A stretch of DNA of 64,000 nt from Parelaphostrongylus tenuis (lineage: Eukaryota; Nematoda; Chromadorea; Rhabditida; Metastrongylidae), in NCBI GenBank assembly GCA_019055375.1, contig JAHQIW010002128.1:117285-181284 (forward strand). Direction: 5' to 3'. Below the pieces are notes generated by a model. It was given only the letters and a program-made list of their open reading frames with translations. It was not told the origin of the DNA and made no database searches. Each line of letters starts with the position of its first letter. Position 1 is the first letter of the stretch. The position numbers were made by a program, and so were the translations under genes. Below are positions 35,101-44,819 of the stretch, piece after piece.

Positions 35101-38100
35101 TTTTACAGTGCTGTAGCATTTCAAAGTAAAATAATGTTTTATATGCCGTACGCTTCTATTATTATTACTCTTATATCCCTCCGGACAAAGCTTTTCGCCA
35201 GACAATTATCAGTCATTGAATTACGTCAGTTTCTTAGTGTCAAAAATGATAGTTGTTATCTAAGAAAGCCACTTATTCCTGCAGCATTCAAGACAAAATT
35301 ATGCTTCCCACGCGCTCCGAGTACCGGGCGGGATCCCCCAAAGATTGCGTACCTCTTTGAGGGATCCCGCCCGGTTAGTCGCGAGGGCACGTGGCGCGTT
35401 CCCAGTTAGTTATCGTGAAGATTTTTCTTATTTAGAACATTTCTTCTCCGCTTCGTACAAATTCCTCTGCTTTCTCCATCGAAATCAAAGGAAAAACTTT
35501 GATCTATCATCCCAGAGCTTAAGCTCTCCATTTTCATTGTTTATTGCCTAATAAATCCACTATTATCTCAGCCTAAGCTTGAGCACCAAAAGCTTATGAA
35601 CGTGTACAGGAAACTTCAAGTATCAGAGCACTATATGTTATATCTGGCATTCCTTTCAAAACGGAAAAAAATTCTGAATTTAATAATAAAAATCGCACTA
35701 CACTTATGAGTCGTGCTTTTGACGTCGATTGATCTCGTATCGATCCACGGCCACCTACGCACCCTAAGCGATAATGAAATGAGCGGCGTACGTAAAACTC
35801 AATATTATACACCTCTACTACATTGGAGTGAAACGGTTTTTTCAGAAAATGGGCACAACGTTGAAATCGTTCAACCTTACGCTATCGAACGGTTACATAT
35901 AATTTAAGGAAAGAGCTCTGCTCTATGAGAATTATTCGTATGTGGAACACAAATCTTTTGTCTTTGCTACAACTCTTTGCTGTAAAGAAGCCTTTCTAAA
36001 AAGCAACAATTTTTGAATTCCTCGAGATTCAAGCTATCGAACGACTACCTGCAGTCTGTTTAGTCCAGCGAAATACAAGCGTGATAAGAGTAAAAGCGCG
36101 CGGTGCGTGTGGACAAAAAATTTATTTGGAATACTACAGAGTTATAAAAAAAGTTTTCTCTAAAAACGAGCGCGTACAGTACTTCCCTGAGGTTTAAGTG
36201 TTTGAATGAGTCCTAAAAATTCAACGGAAAGTCTTTGTGTCGCCAAAAATTCTCACTAACATATCCCCCCTATCCAAAGCGGAAAAGAACTCTAAAATAA
36301 ATTCTTGCCAATGATTGAGATTTTGATTACCTACATGAGCAATCAAGCCCTTGGATATGACAGGGACACGGCACATCAGCTCCGCCTCAGCGCGAGTGGA
36401 GAGCATTTTGTAATGCGCGTGGTTAGTGATAACGTCCATGGGAGAGAACGTTGCTGGTTCGATCTCTTACCACGACATTTCCAGACATACTTCTTGGAGT
36501 CTATCGGTATCGATGGTTCTTCTATAGACGTAATTATTATAGCATAAAAACGCTGTTAAGAACACTCATTTTTGATACGAAACTCAGATCCATGCGGTAA
36601 GAATGCATGTTCAAGTTCATTTTCGCATTTCTTCCAACGACGTTGCAAAAATCGGATTCGAGAACATATTTTCTACATGTACGACTTTTTAGAAGAACTT
36701 GCGTGGAAGTGATAGTCAGTTTTGCAAGATTTGTGAGTTGGTTTTGTTGTCATTCCATGAATCTATGTATGCTATCAAAAAGCAGTGATTTAAAAAGTAA
36801 TTGAGTGTTTTTTTTTCTTGCTACCATCACATTCACAGAAGAATCTTCGATACTAATGGACACCAAGAAAACTTTCGTGAAGCATGGATGGAGGTAGTCC
36901 CAACAACCTTCTTGCCGATGGCCACCAGCATCAGTAATCGTGGAACAGTACGAACGCCCGCGGCGAGGCGTAGCTAGCGCCGTGTCCCTGTCGTACCCAA
37001 AAGGTTAATAGCAAAAAAAAACTGAGTGTAAAGGACTGTACATTCGGATTATTAGATGAATTGAATAATCTTATTAAGTTAGATTACTAGATGTTTTGTC
37101 AGTTCCCTGTACTCATATAAAACTTAAAAAACTTTGCAGCAACCAAAAATTGTAAGGAAATGGTGGAAGTTTGCACTTACAAGTAGGTCTGTGTTGATCT
37201 GTGATCACAAATAACAACATATGGCAAAATGTTGCCCACAGATGATTGTGCATCGAACGTGAACTCAGATCGAACGCATTGACCACCGATTTCCCTGAAA
37301 TCCAGCTCGTTCGCCTTATATTCCGATAAATTTCCAATGTGCTCAACTAAACTCTTGCACTATTATAGATGCTCACTGCAAGCGAAGTCTGTGATTTCCA
37401 TGAGATCCTTCGAAAAGATCAATTTCGCCTTGAGAACCTTCTTCAAGAAAAATTTCTTCATACTCTTGGGGGCACTTTACCATCGACTTACAAGCTGGAA
37501 TTCAAATATTCGAAAAAACGTTGGTAATTTCTTTATTAGCCTTTTTGAGACAACGACGACTGCTATATTAGAGATGGTAGAGTTGCAAACGCTTCAAAAG
37601 AAGGTAAATTGTGGGTCAATCACAACTCAACGCGCTTCTAGTAACTGTTAACCTCTTTCAAGACATGGACAGTATAATGAGCACAAGTATTTAAGGCCTT
37701 TTCACCTCTTCAGACCTTTTTCACGAGATTATCAAGAGCTATTCGACAGCACAACAAACGCAGATTTGATTACTGCACTTAGCCTCAGAAAACTTATTTT
37801 ATTGCGCCGTATCAGCAAAAAAATTGGTGTAATACCTTCAGTTTGCAATTTTGAGCTCGGCTTTAGTCTATGGTGTTTCAGTGGATTTTCAATAGTCATT
37901 CGATGAATGAGAAGCGTCGACTCTAACAGTAGATTTGTTTTATCGAAAAACCTACTTAGTACGTTGTGCTAACAAAGAGGAGATAACATTTTCGCATCCG
38001 AGTTATACATGCACGTAAGTGTACTATATGCACCAATCACATTGGAGAGTATATAGAAAAGCATGGATCATAAAACTAACATGATAGACCTAAGATTCCT

Positions 38101-39728
38101 TAAAACGGAGAAAAAATTCTAACCAAACAGCGAAATTGAGTGTCGCTTGCGAATCTTGCTGAGCTCAGCGATTAACTGCCGTCCACAATAGATTAATCGC
38201 TACAAATGACGTAGAATGCAATAATACCATAGTGGCTAAAGAATCCCCTCATGGTTAGGTGTCCTATCCCACTTTCCCGTCCAGTTTTTCAAAATAATTT
38301 TTTATGATTTTTTATGATTACGTGACTTCCATCCATAATCCATGAATGCTTTTGAATCCGCTCACGAATTCTGCTCTCATTTGAAAATTTCGTTTTTTCA
38401 TCAAAACGATTCAACGGTGCTTCATGTGATTTTCTCCAGAATCATGAAAAGCTGTGAGTAGGCGTATAAAGTAATTGCCACAAACAATCACCGGATTAGG
38501 ATTGGAAAGGCATTTCGCAGACAGTTTTTTCACCAATTTGCTACCCACCAAGGGATTGTATGCTTGGTTAGTCCATATTTGGGTCGACGGAGGATTCGCA
38601 TGCGTGCATGGTACTGGTTTCTAGATGCGTGTGGTCTGTTATGGGCACTCACACAGTGTCCCAACCTTCGTCTATATTTTCGATATCTTAACTAGAAATT
38701 ACATCGTTAAACGCTGACGATAATGATAATGATAACGATAATGATTAATGATAACTATAATGATAATGATAGCGGTAATGATAGTTAGTGATGATGAAGG
38801 TGATAAAAAGTGGTTACTTGCTGTGCATCGCACACAAGGTTGATGATTTGATCTCGCACTCACGGCTCACCAAGCCATCCATCCCTCTGAGGTTGATAAG
38901 ACATACCAGGGTACTCTCATGTGCTGATGAACCTTCCAAAGCCATCTACACGTGGTCTCGCTGAAGTCAATCGTACGAGTGAGAAGTGGAGACGTACAGG
39001 ATATCATCTGGAGAACATAGTGGACTATAAGAATAAACAGAGGACTTGAAATGACAAAGATTACAGTGACGAATAATGTTCATAATTGAGATTGATCGAA
39101 AAATTCTCCAGGGTAGTCGTCGAACTGGCATGTTTTGCATTCTGCAAAATCATTTTTCACAAGCAAGCCTTGTTTTGTAATTGTTTTCACATAATCTTAA
39201 CATTTTCTTTGAACCACAGCCTCTGGTTATTTCACAGAAGCTGGTTGTCCATTTTGTCCTGGGCGTACTCTCCTCTGCCTTTGTTCTCACTCCCCATTTT
39301 TTCAAGGTCCCAATCAGTTACTGCACGGTGGCGTCTCGCATCGTGGGAATGCAGACGCAGTTAGCACGACTGCTCGCACAAAGACGCAGATGCCGCCTGC
39401 CTATCAACGCTGATCCTTAAAGGAATATGTTAGCAAATATATATCTTTTTCTGTTTGTTGAGCCGGTCTATGAAAAATCGGTCAATAGAATAGGTATGTT
39501 TCATTATAACAGCTCGACTGGTGGTCACCACATTGTCAAGTAGGTACATCACCTGACTTGGAGTGACTTAATATTATAGAGAAATATTCAACGGGGATCG
39601 GCTGAACCGAGAGATGGTGGTACTGGTGTGTCCCAATAGGACGAAGCAGGCGCCTGTATACGACTAGACCTATCAGCTCAAAACATGCATATCTTTATCA
39701 GCATAATATATATGTATATACATATATA

Positions 39729-39760
<32 letters not shown>

Positions 39761-42442
39761 ATCTTAATGTATATATACACATGCGATGTATATGCATATA
39801 TACGTATACATATAAAGGATAAAGGATAGAGCTCTCGGCGTTGATCAATCCCTGAGGGATGCGCCACGGAATCGTCTTTAATTTTCAATTTCGTTTGAGG
39901 TGAATGAATGCATATTTGGTCTTTACAATGACTCGCGGTGGCCTCCCGCTGTATCGAGTCAATGCTGCTTATCCACCCAGACAAGTCTATGACCAGTCCG
40001 CTACGAATTTACCGTGGCTTGGTGAGCTGCGAGCGCAAAGTCGAACCATCGACCTTGTAAGCGATGCAGTGTACCTCTAACCACTGCGCCACAAGAAAGT
40101 TATAGTCAAAGTTTCTGAAAATCTAGAAAAAATCAATAACATTAGCTGATGAGCTTTGAACTGAAGAAGAACGAAAATTCTTGCCTTGACCGTTCCCCTT
40201 ATTTGAGCATCGGTGCCATGGCATTTCGTTGTTGTTGATCTGTATAGCATTACCGAGTACAGTGAATAGAGTGAAGAGCAGTGAATAGTCCATCACTGTT
40301 ACCACGACACTCAAGAACATCATTGATATTCCGAGACCTGGAATTGAAGGCATCTTCTAACATATAATCGAATAGACTAATGCACAGACCTTCAATTTGT
40401 AGATGAAATTAAACGTTAGGCCCGAACCTGAAGCAATAGGAGCCATTCTTCTAAAAACAAAAACTGCGTCCATCGTAGTAAACTGACCAAGAGCCATTTC
40501 CATATATGCAAGGGGAAGTCCAATGATAAACATGCAGGAAAAAAATACGGGAATGAACATAACTTAAAATAAAGTCTTTAAAATTATCAATTGGTTAACA
40601 TCAATGTTTTCATCACCAAAATTTCTTTCTGATGAGAACATATTCATGCAAGTGACGACGCTACGAGAACCTCTTGATGCTGGATATATCATTTTACTAA
40701 ACTACATCGTGTGTATCACTATTTATTTATTGTGTTTTACACGACCCGTCATCACCTTGTACTGTGCGGATTCCATCACCTCTTTTCACCTCAGCAACTA
40801 AGTTTTGCTGTAACCTTTATGTTATTACTATTGGGTATATTGCACCATCATAACACCGCAAGTGGTGGTCAAGTGAAATCATTGCTTTTTGTTATCTTTA
40901 TGTTTACGATGAATTTATTTCATGATCTTTTTTTACCGTGTTTTATGTTATTTTAAAACTCGTAATCTTGAATTTCTAAATATGTAAACATTTTGTTTTT
41001 TGCAATTGTATGAAACTTGCTTTTACTTTTGAATGGAAGCTTAAAAACCTAGGATTTGTGGACGTCTCTTAAACGCTCCAGCTGGCTCATTCTGCCACCA
41101 AAGCGACACAAAACTTATGCAGAACACTCAAGCACAAGGCGGTTGATCTATGAACTGCATAAAGATGGTTCAAAAAGCTTCGTGAAGGTGACACCAACAC
41201 GACTAAATCGTTTGCGGCAGCTCCATTAAAGCGGTACTATTTTGCAGTAAGACAGCGCTCGCTCACATATAGCTCGTCCAACATTCCAAAAGATTGGAGA
41301 GTTACGATTGGATCGTGTGGTTCATCCACCGTATAGCTGAGATAGCTGCGTTTCAACATTTCTCGGCAAGATAACGCTTTGCCATAGTTGATGATGTGAT
41401 AAAGTACCTATCTGAGTAATTTGCTTCAAATACGCCAGAATTCTAACGTTAAAATATCGAAAATTTATGAAAAATTTAGCAAAACATTATTGATCTCAAT
41501 GGTGCAACTTTGATTGCAAATATTTATTTGTTACTGTCAAATAGACTGCTTTGTTAGAAAAAAAAATTGGATGCGACAAAACTCAGTTGCCAGCCTATTA
41601 CATTCGATTCATTTCCTCGCATTCATCCCCCACAAAGGTTCTGAACATTTCATTTGTTGCTTCGAACGTTACTTGCGGATTTGCCTTCTCTAAATTGTCG
41701 TATATTGCTGGTTGAGACGATTCATTCTACAATCTCGGAGGAGCCGAGCTGACGTCCTCGTTGATTGTTTGCAAGGAAGTATTGGCATAGGGAATCAAAC
41801 CAAAGCCTTGCTTATCACCTTATTTCCGTGCACCGCATCACCAATCACTGCGGTAGCCCGTCCCTTCCCTCTTAAATATATTAGCTTATTTAAATTGCAA
41901 TAGTGCGGAGAATGCAGCTGTCCTTAGTTAGTATCATATATCTAAACTGTTTATTTCTCTATTTACGCTGTATTATGACTTTTAGAAGGTTTAAACACAA
42001 TTATGAGTTCCATCCTACGAAATTAAGTGAGCTTTACAGACATTTGCGAGAACCTCCGGGGAAACATAGAAAGACAAGCAATCAGTAAATTCAGTGAGGT
42101 TACTACACTCGGCAATCAACAAGCTATACGCAAACGTTCCATGTAAAACGGTATCCGAGATTCCTAGTATGCACGAAAAAGTAACCAAAGCAAAACATGC
42201 GCTTTTAAGAAGAGACTAGGTCATAGTGGTAATATTGGTGATGATTAGAAGCTTACAATTTCGTTATGATAAGTGTCAATGACTCTGAACGGATACTTAC
42301 TACCGTAAATATCCAAGAAATGGCAAAATCTTGCGTATGTCGCGTATGTGGTGATGTAACCAACGACCACGTTGAATGCAACAAATTTACTGTTTAACAT
42401 CTGATTCCGAACTCCCATCCGAGTGAGTTTTCCGAGTATCAT
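32176..42442 (-). CDS. Divergent SLC6-like sodium:neurotransmitter symporter family protein (SNF), multi-exon
   Basis: Polytopic membrane transporter of the SLC6/NSS fold. Exons read: 42442-42301, 40562-40428, 40337-about 40191, 34922-34787, 34378-34238, 34135-34056, 33901-about 33774, about 33702 or 33680-33570, 33482-33348, 33297-33151, 33023-32949, 32642-32535, 32358-32176 (stop). Visible segments: TM2-3 (GLPLAYMEMALGQFTTMD, then PIASGLGISMM), TM4-5, TM6-7 (RIGQGGLIFLGSQNKFNNN, close to the family's GxGG and NKFNNN), TM8 to TM12 and a charged tail containing DLWGP. The family TM1 signature NVWRFPY is absent; the matching place reads GYITTYATYARFCHF. Two joins are unresolved: third to fourth exon (extracellular loop 2, phase mismatch, so an exon is missing) and the join near 33.77/33.70 kb. 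An in-frame TAG ends one base before the ATG and doubles as a TTGTCTAG acceptor. Family assignment is good, substrate unknown. Confidence 0.8.
35323..35375. repeat. Near-perfect 22-bp hairpin, GC-rich
   Basis: Arms 35323-35344 (ACCGGGCGGGATCCCCCAAA, GA) and 35354-35375 are complementary with a single mismatch and a 9-base loop. Flanking CACGCGC and GCACGTGGCGCG also partly pair. Strongly GC-rich in AT-rich surroundings. It lies in an intron of the SLC6-like gene. Confidence 0.7.
36340..37010. repeat. Family B-like inverted pair
   Basis: Plus arm starts GACAGGGACACGGCACATC (36358) and includes GTTGCTGGTTCGATCTCTTA; the minus arm ends near 37000 with the complement of GACAGGGACACGGCGCTAGC. About 0.65 kb overall. 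It sits in an intron of the SLC6-like gene. Confidence 0.55.
37181..37294 (-). CDS. Candidate exon, possibly extracellular loop 2 of the SLC6-like gene
   Basis: A 114-bp stretch bounded by a good acceptor (CTGGATTTCAG) and donor (TT|GTAAGT) on the minus strand, between the third and fourth recognised exons of the SLC6-like gene. Two frames are open. One starts in phase 2 and contains GGQCVRSEFTFDAQSSVGN; it would run in frame into the 34922 exon and supplies a cysteine as loop 2 often does. The other contains NHLWATFCHMLLFVIT, which looks like a membrane span. Neither connects in phase with the preceding exon, so another exon must be missing if this one is used. It could also be chance. Confidence 0.35.
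38715..38804. repeat. GATAAT-type microsatellite
   Basis: Repeated GATAATGATAATGATAACG units with drift, ending GATGATGAAGGTGATAAAAA. Lies in an intron of the SLC6-like gene. Confidence 0.8.
39703..39814. repeat. (AT)n-rich microsatellite
   Basis: Runs of TATATATATA with GTATACATA interruptions. Directly abuts the tail of a family C SINE. Confidence 0.85.
39825..40092 (-). repeat. Family C tRNA-like SINE in an intron of the SLC6-like gene
   Basis: Head on the minus strand: GTGGCGCAGTGGTTAGAGGT, TCGATGGTTCGACTTTGCGC; tail GGGATTGATCAACGCCGAG. It lies just 3' of the 40337 exon and in the same orientation as the transporter gene. The (AT)n run at 39703-39814 follows its tail. Confidence 0.65.
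41912..42088 (+). CDS. Possible short plus-strand reading frame or terminal exon
   Basis: A 58-codon frame, starting MQLSLVSIIYLNCLFLYL (hydrophobic) and ending ELYRHLREPPGKHRKTSNQ. An AG acceptor (GACTTTTAG) occurs inside it, so the polar half could alternatively be a terminal exon. It lies antisense in the first intron of the SLC6-like gene. No family recognised; may be chance. Confidence 0.2.
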   Translation: MQLSLVSIIYLNCLFLYLRCIMTFRRFKHNYEFHPTKLSELYRHLREPPGKHRKTSNQ

Positions 42443-42450
42443 CTAGACAA
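42443..42450 (-). promoter_or_regulatory. Probable trans-splice acceptor at the SLC6-like start codon
   Basis: TTGTCTAG directly abuts the ATG. The TAG is in frame, so translation cannot begin further upstream on this exon, and the AG is a normal nematode acceptor. This fits a spliced leader joined immediately before the ATG, though a cis intron from a 5' exon is possible. Confidence 0.4.
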
Positions 42451-42494
42451 CGTCTGTGTTGAGGTTGATGTTTGTGAAATAAACTAATCATGAA

Positions 42495-42950
42495 TATAAG
42501 AGTATTGAGTGGTATGCAAAACATCCGAAATTAGGCAGGAGTTGAACCCTTATTTCACCGGCATCGGGGCGCTTACAACTACCACACAGATGCCACTGCT
42601 CTGCTACCACTCTTTTTTCGATGTGACCTATGGAAGCTGCCAGCGACCAACCTCTAACGAGTTTGGTCTAATAAGCACTAATCGGCATTCAACCGTATGC
42701 TGATAGCTTATCGAAATGTTTAATCAGATAATTTCTAATCTTTTATGCTTTTTTGTAGAGGTGTAAATTCGTCGAAGGTTGGTTACTACCAGCTGCGATA
42801 GGATTTATTGAAGAAATAGTGATAGCAGAACGGTGACATCGGTGGTGTGGTGGTAGCACGCTTTCAGTAGGGATGAAACGCGAGTTTAACTCTCTCTGAC
42901 TCTGATGTCGAGTGTTTCCCATACCGCTCAGTACTCAGGTTTATACTTAT
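42495..42950. repeat. Family A foldback element with wide arms upstream of the SLC6-like start
   Basis: Left arm minus at 42495-42620 (AGTATTGAGTGGTATGCAAA, GGCAGGAGTTGAACCC) and right arm plus at 42835-42950 (GGTGGTGTGGTGGTAGCACG, GATGAAACGCGAGTTTAACT, CCGCTCAGTACTCAG). It begins about 50 bp upstream of the transporter's ATG (42442), so it may supply part of its 5' flank. Confidence 0.6.
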
Positions 42951-43079
42951 AATATCATACCACTGCTGCCAAAATGCAGTAAAAAAATCTTTCAATTAAT
43001 CATCAATGGTTTCAAATCAGAAACATTCACTCAGAATTGTTTTATTTGACTGCTACTTGCAGTGGTATGATGTTTTGGT

Positions 43080-43292
43080 ATACCCAAAAATGTGGAGTGC
43101 TGTGCAAAAATATTTGCTTCAGCGGGGATTCGAACCGAGATCTCACTGTTCCCGGGAGCGTATGCTAACCGTTGCACCACCGACGCTCGTTTTGCACAGC
43201 ATTCTTTGGACATTTCGGAAAGAGTGAGATCTGGGTTCGAATCTTGGCTGACGCAAATGTTTATACACAGCACTCCACATCATTGGGTATAA
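43080..43292. repeat. Inverted-repeat element with tRNA-like arms (family D)
   Basis: Arms of about 45 bp: the left begins TATACCCAAAAATGTGGAGT, the right (reverse strand) begins TATACCCAATGATGTGGAGT; both continue GCTGTG and CATTTGC/TATTTGC then TCAGC. Inside, the minus strand carries GGTGGTGCAACGGTTAGCA (A-box-like) and TCGGTTCGAATCC (perfect B box), so the element looks like a tRNA-derived unit with an inverted partner. The right arm overlaps the last exon of the small membrane-protein gene. Confidence 0.7.
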
Positions 43293-43674
43293 AAACCTTT
43301 AATTCATCCTCCTGAGCGGCGTCATCCTGGATAACTCGGATCGATTCCGAGCATGTGGAGTCGTCTTCCTCAGTTGTAATAGCCATACTCTTGGATATGT
43401 CACCTAAAATATCGAGAGATTGATCAGGATAGCGTCATGAGATGCCTGTGACACCTCCATATGATATTCTACTTACGTTCGAAAGAGATGCGCCCGCCTT
43501 TGCTCACTGAATCCTGAAAAGACTGCATAGCAGACGAGCCTTTTTGTTCAGTAAGCAGTAGCAACGTACCTTAGATTTAGATTTGATTGCTTCCATTCTA
43601 CTGATAACTCCGACTAGAGTGCAACCAACTACACAAATGAGACATAACGATGCATTAGCGGCGATCAAAAGCAT
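43261..43674 (-). CDS. Small single-pass membrane protein, 94 residues, three exons
   Basis: Exons 43674-43570, 43513-43477 and 43403-43261 join in frame (285 bp) with clean sites: AAG|GTACGT, TTTTCAG|GAT, GAAC|GTAAGT and GATATTTTAG|GT. An in-frame TAG lies 24 nt before the ATG. Residues 2-25 form a hydrophobic span (MLLIAANASLCLICVVGC at the N-terminus), either signal anchor or signal peptide, followed by a basic stretch (RMEAIKSKSK) and an acidic hydrophilic tail (TTEEDDSTCSES) with two cysteines at the end. No family recognised. It lies 0.8 kb upstream of the SLC6-like start on the same strand. The last 11 or so codons and the stop lie inside one arm of an inverted-repeat element at 43.08-43.29 kb, so the C-terminus appears repeat-derived. 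Confidence 0.62.
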
Positions 43675-44254
43675 TTTGATAAGGTAGATATAAGTCTAAT
43701 CTCGAAAATGTTTTCAACACAGTTCTTTGTGTTGAATATAACTTATTGGGGATGTTAAAAGATAACATCAATCTTTTCACTGTGCTCGTTAATCAGCATT
43801 CCTTCAAAAGACCGAAAATAACATCGCTAGAGAAGTTCGCACAAGCTTATATATGCGTGACAATATGCATTGATTCCTGTAATTATTAAGAGATGGATGT
43901 ATAAACAGCTGTGAATTGACTTCAGTGCAAATTCGTAGATCTTCATTCTTGGTATATAACTTTCACTGGCTACACTTTATGTATCTGATCGATTCGATAT
44001 CTCCCATTACAGATGTTGAATCAGGATCTGTCAGTTGTCGTCTAAATAATATAGTGTTGAAAAAAAGCAGTGGTTACCAAAGAGACCTGCCATTTGAGTA
44101 CAATAATATCTTGGCCAGCATTACAGTTACAAATGAGGGCACAAAAAGATACATCCTAAAGATAGAGACAGGACGCCTAAAATATAACTGACCATGATAC
44201 GATTGCTTGTTTTGAGAAGATATACACAGACGGTTTTATAATATCTCATGACGT

Positions 44255-44618
44255 CTATCCATGTTGAACTCTTTTACTAATTGTTTGTCGACATCTTTGC
44301 TGCGTGATCGAGCGTTGGAAGAATCGCTAGACAAAAAATTTCTTCTCGTCCAGTTTTTCGGTAACATTTCCGAGCTTCTTCTCCTCCTATTCCTTACGTG
44401 GTTTCCCACGTTGACTAAATTTCTAAGGTACACTTACGAGGGTGGCCTCTATAATGAAAGAACGACTTATTTTGATTTGTTCAGGTTTCCATTACAATGA
44501 TTTAGAAAGGGCTTATTTCCGATTTATGGCTCACTTGTATCGTTCTTCCTACCCCGTGGAATGCAGCGTTTATTGCTTCTGCGCCTGTTATCGCACTTTT
44601 CGGAGATACCACAATGTC
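44255..44618 (-). CDS. Two probable 3' exons of an unidentified gene
   Basis: Exon 44618-44553 (acceptor TGTGTTGCAG, donor GGG|GTAGGA) encodes DIVVSPKSAITGAEAINAAF plus HG. Exon 44326-44255 (acceptor TTTTTTGTCTAG) is in phase 0, continues RFFQRSITQQRCRQTI and stops at TAG. The join reads INAAFHGRFF, faintly like the end of an RRM/UHM fold (GRFF motif), but that is only a resemblance. I found no convincing upstream exon; the long repeat starting near 44.82 kb lies just upstream and may separate it from the rest of the gene or mark it as a pseudogene. An alternative frame of the last exon ends NMDRRHEIL. Confidence 0.42.
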
Positions 44619-44819
44619 CTGCAACACAAAAACTGATAGGAATTTCTTAGCAATAAGCATACTATTCTCGTTTTAAATTAGTGATTTCATTATTCACATC
44701 ATCTGTGGAGTAAAAAGCCAAGTGTTTTCATTGAGTTCATTACATAGGATAGATAGTAATGACGTCCTCGAGATATGGATGGTGCACATCAAATATGAAG
44801 AACTGATGTATTCAGGCAC

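Noticed and set aside
38715..38804. Possible CRISPR-like or regulatory array of short repeats
   Set aside because: It is a drifting GATAAT microsatellite without spacers, in an intron of a eukaryotic gene.
40355..40390. Longer form of the second transporter exon ending at 40390
   Set aside because: It would put KLK and a phase shift between PIASG and LGISMM; ending at 40428 restores the family spacing and phase.
43125..43195. Possible tRNA gene on the minus strand
   Set aside because: GGTTCGAATCC is perfect, but the arms belong to an inverted-repeat element and the acceptor stem does not close.
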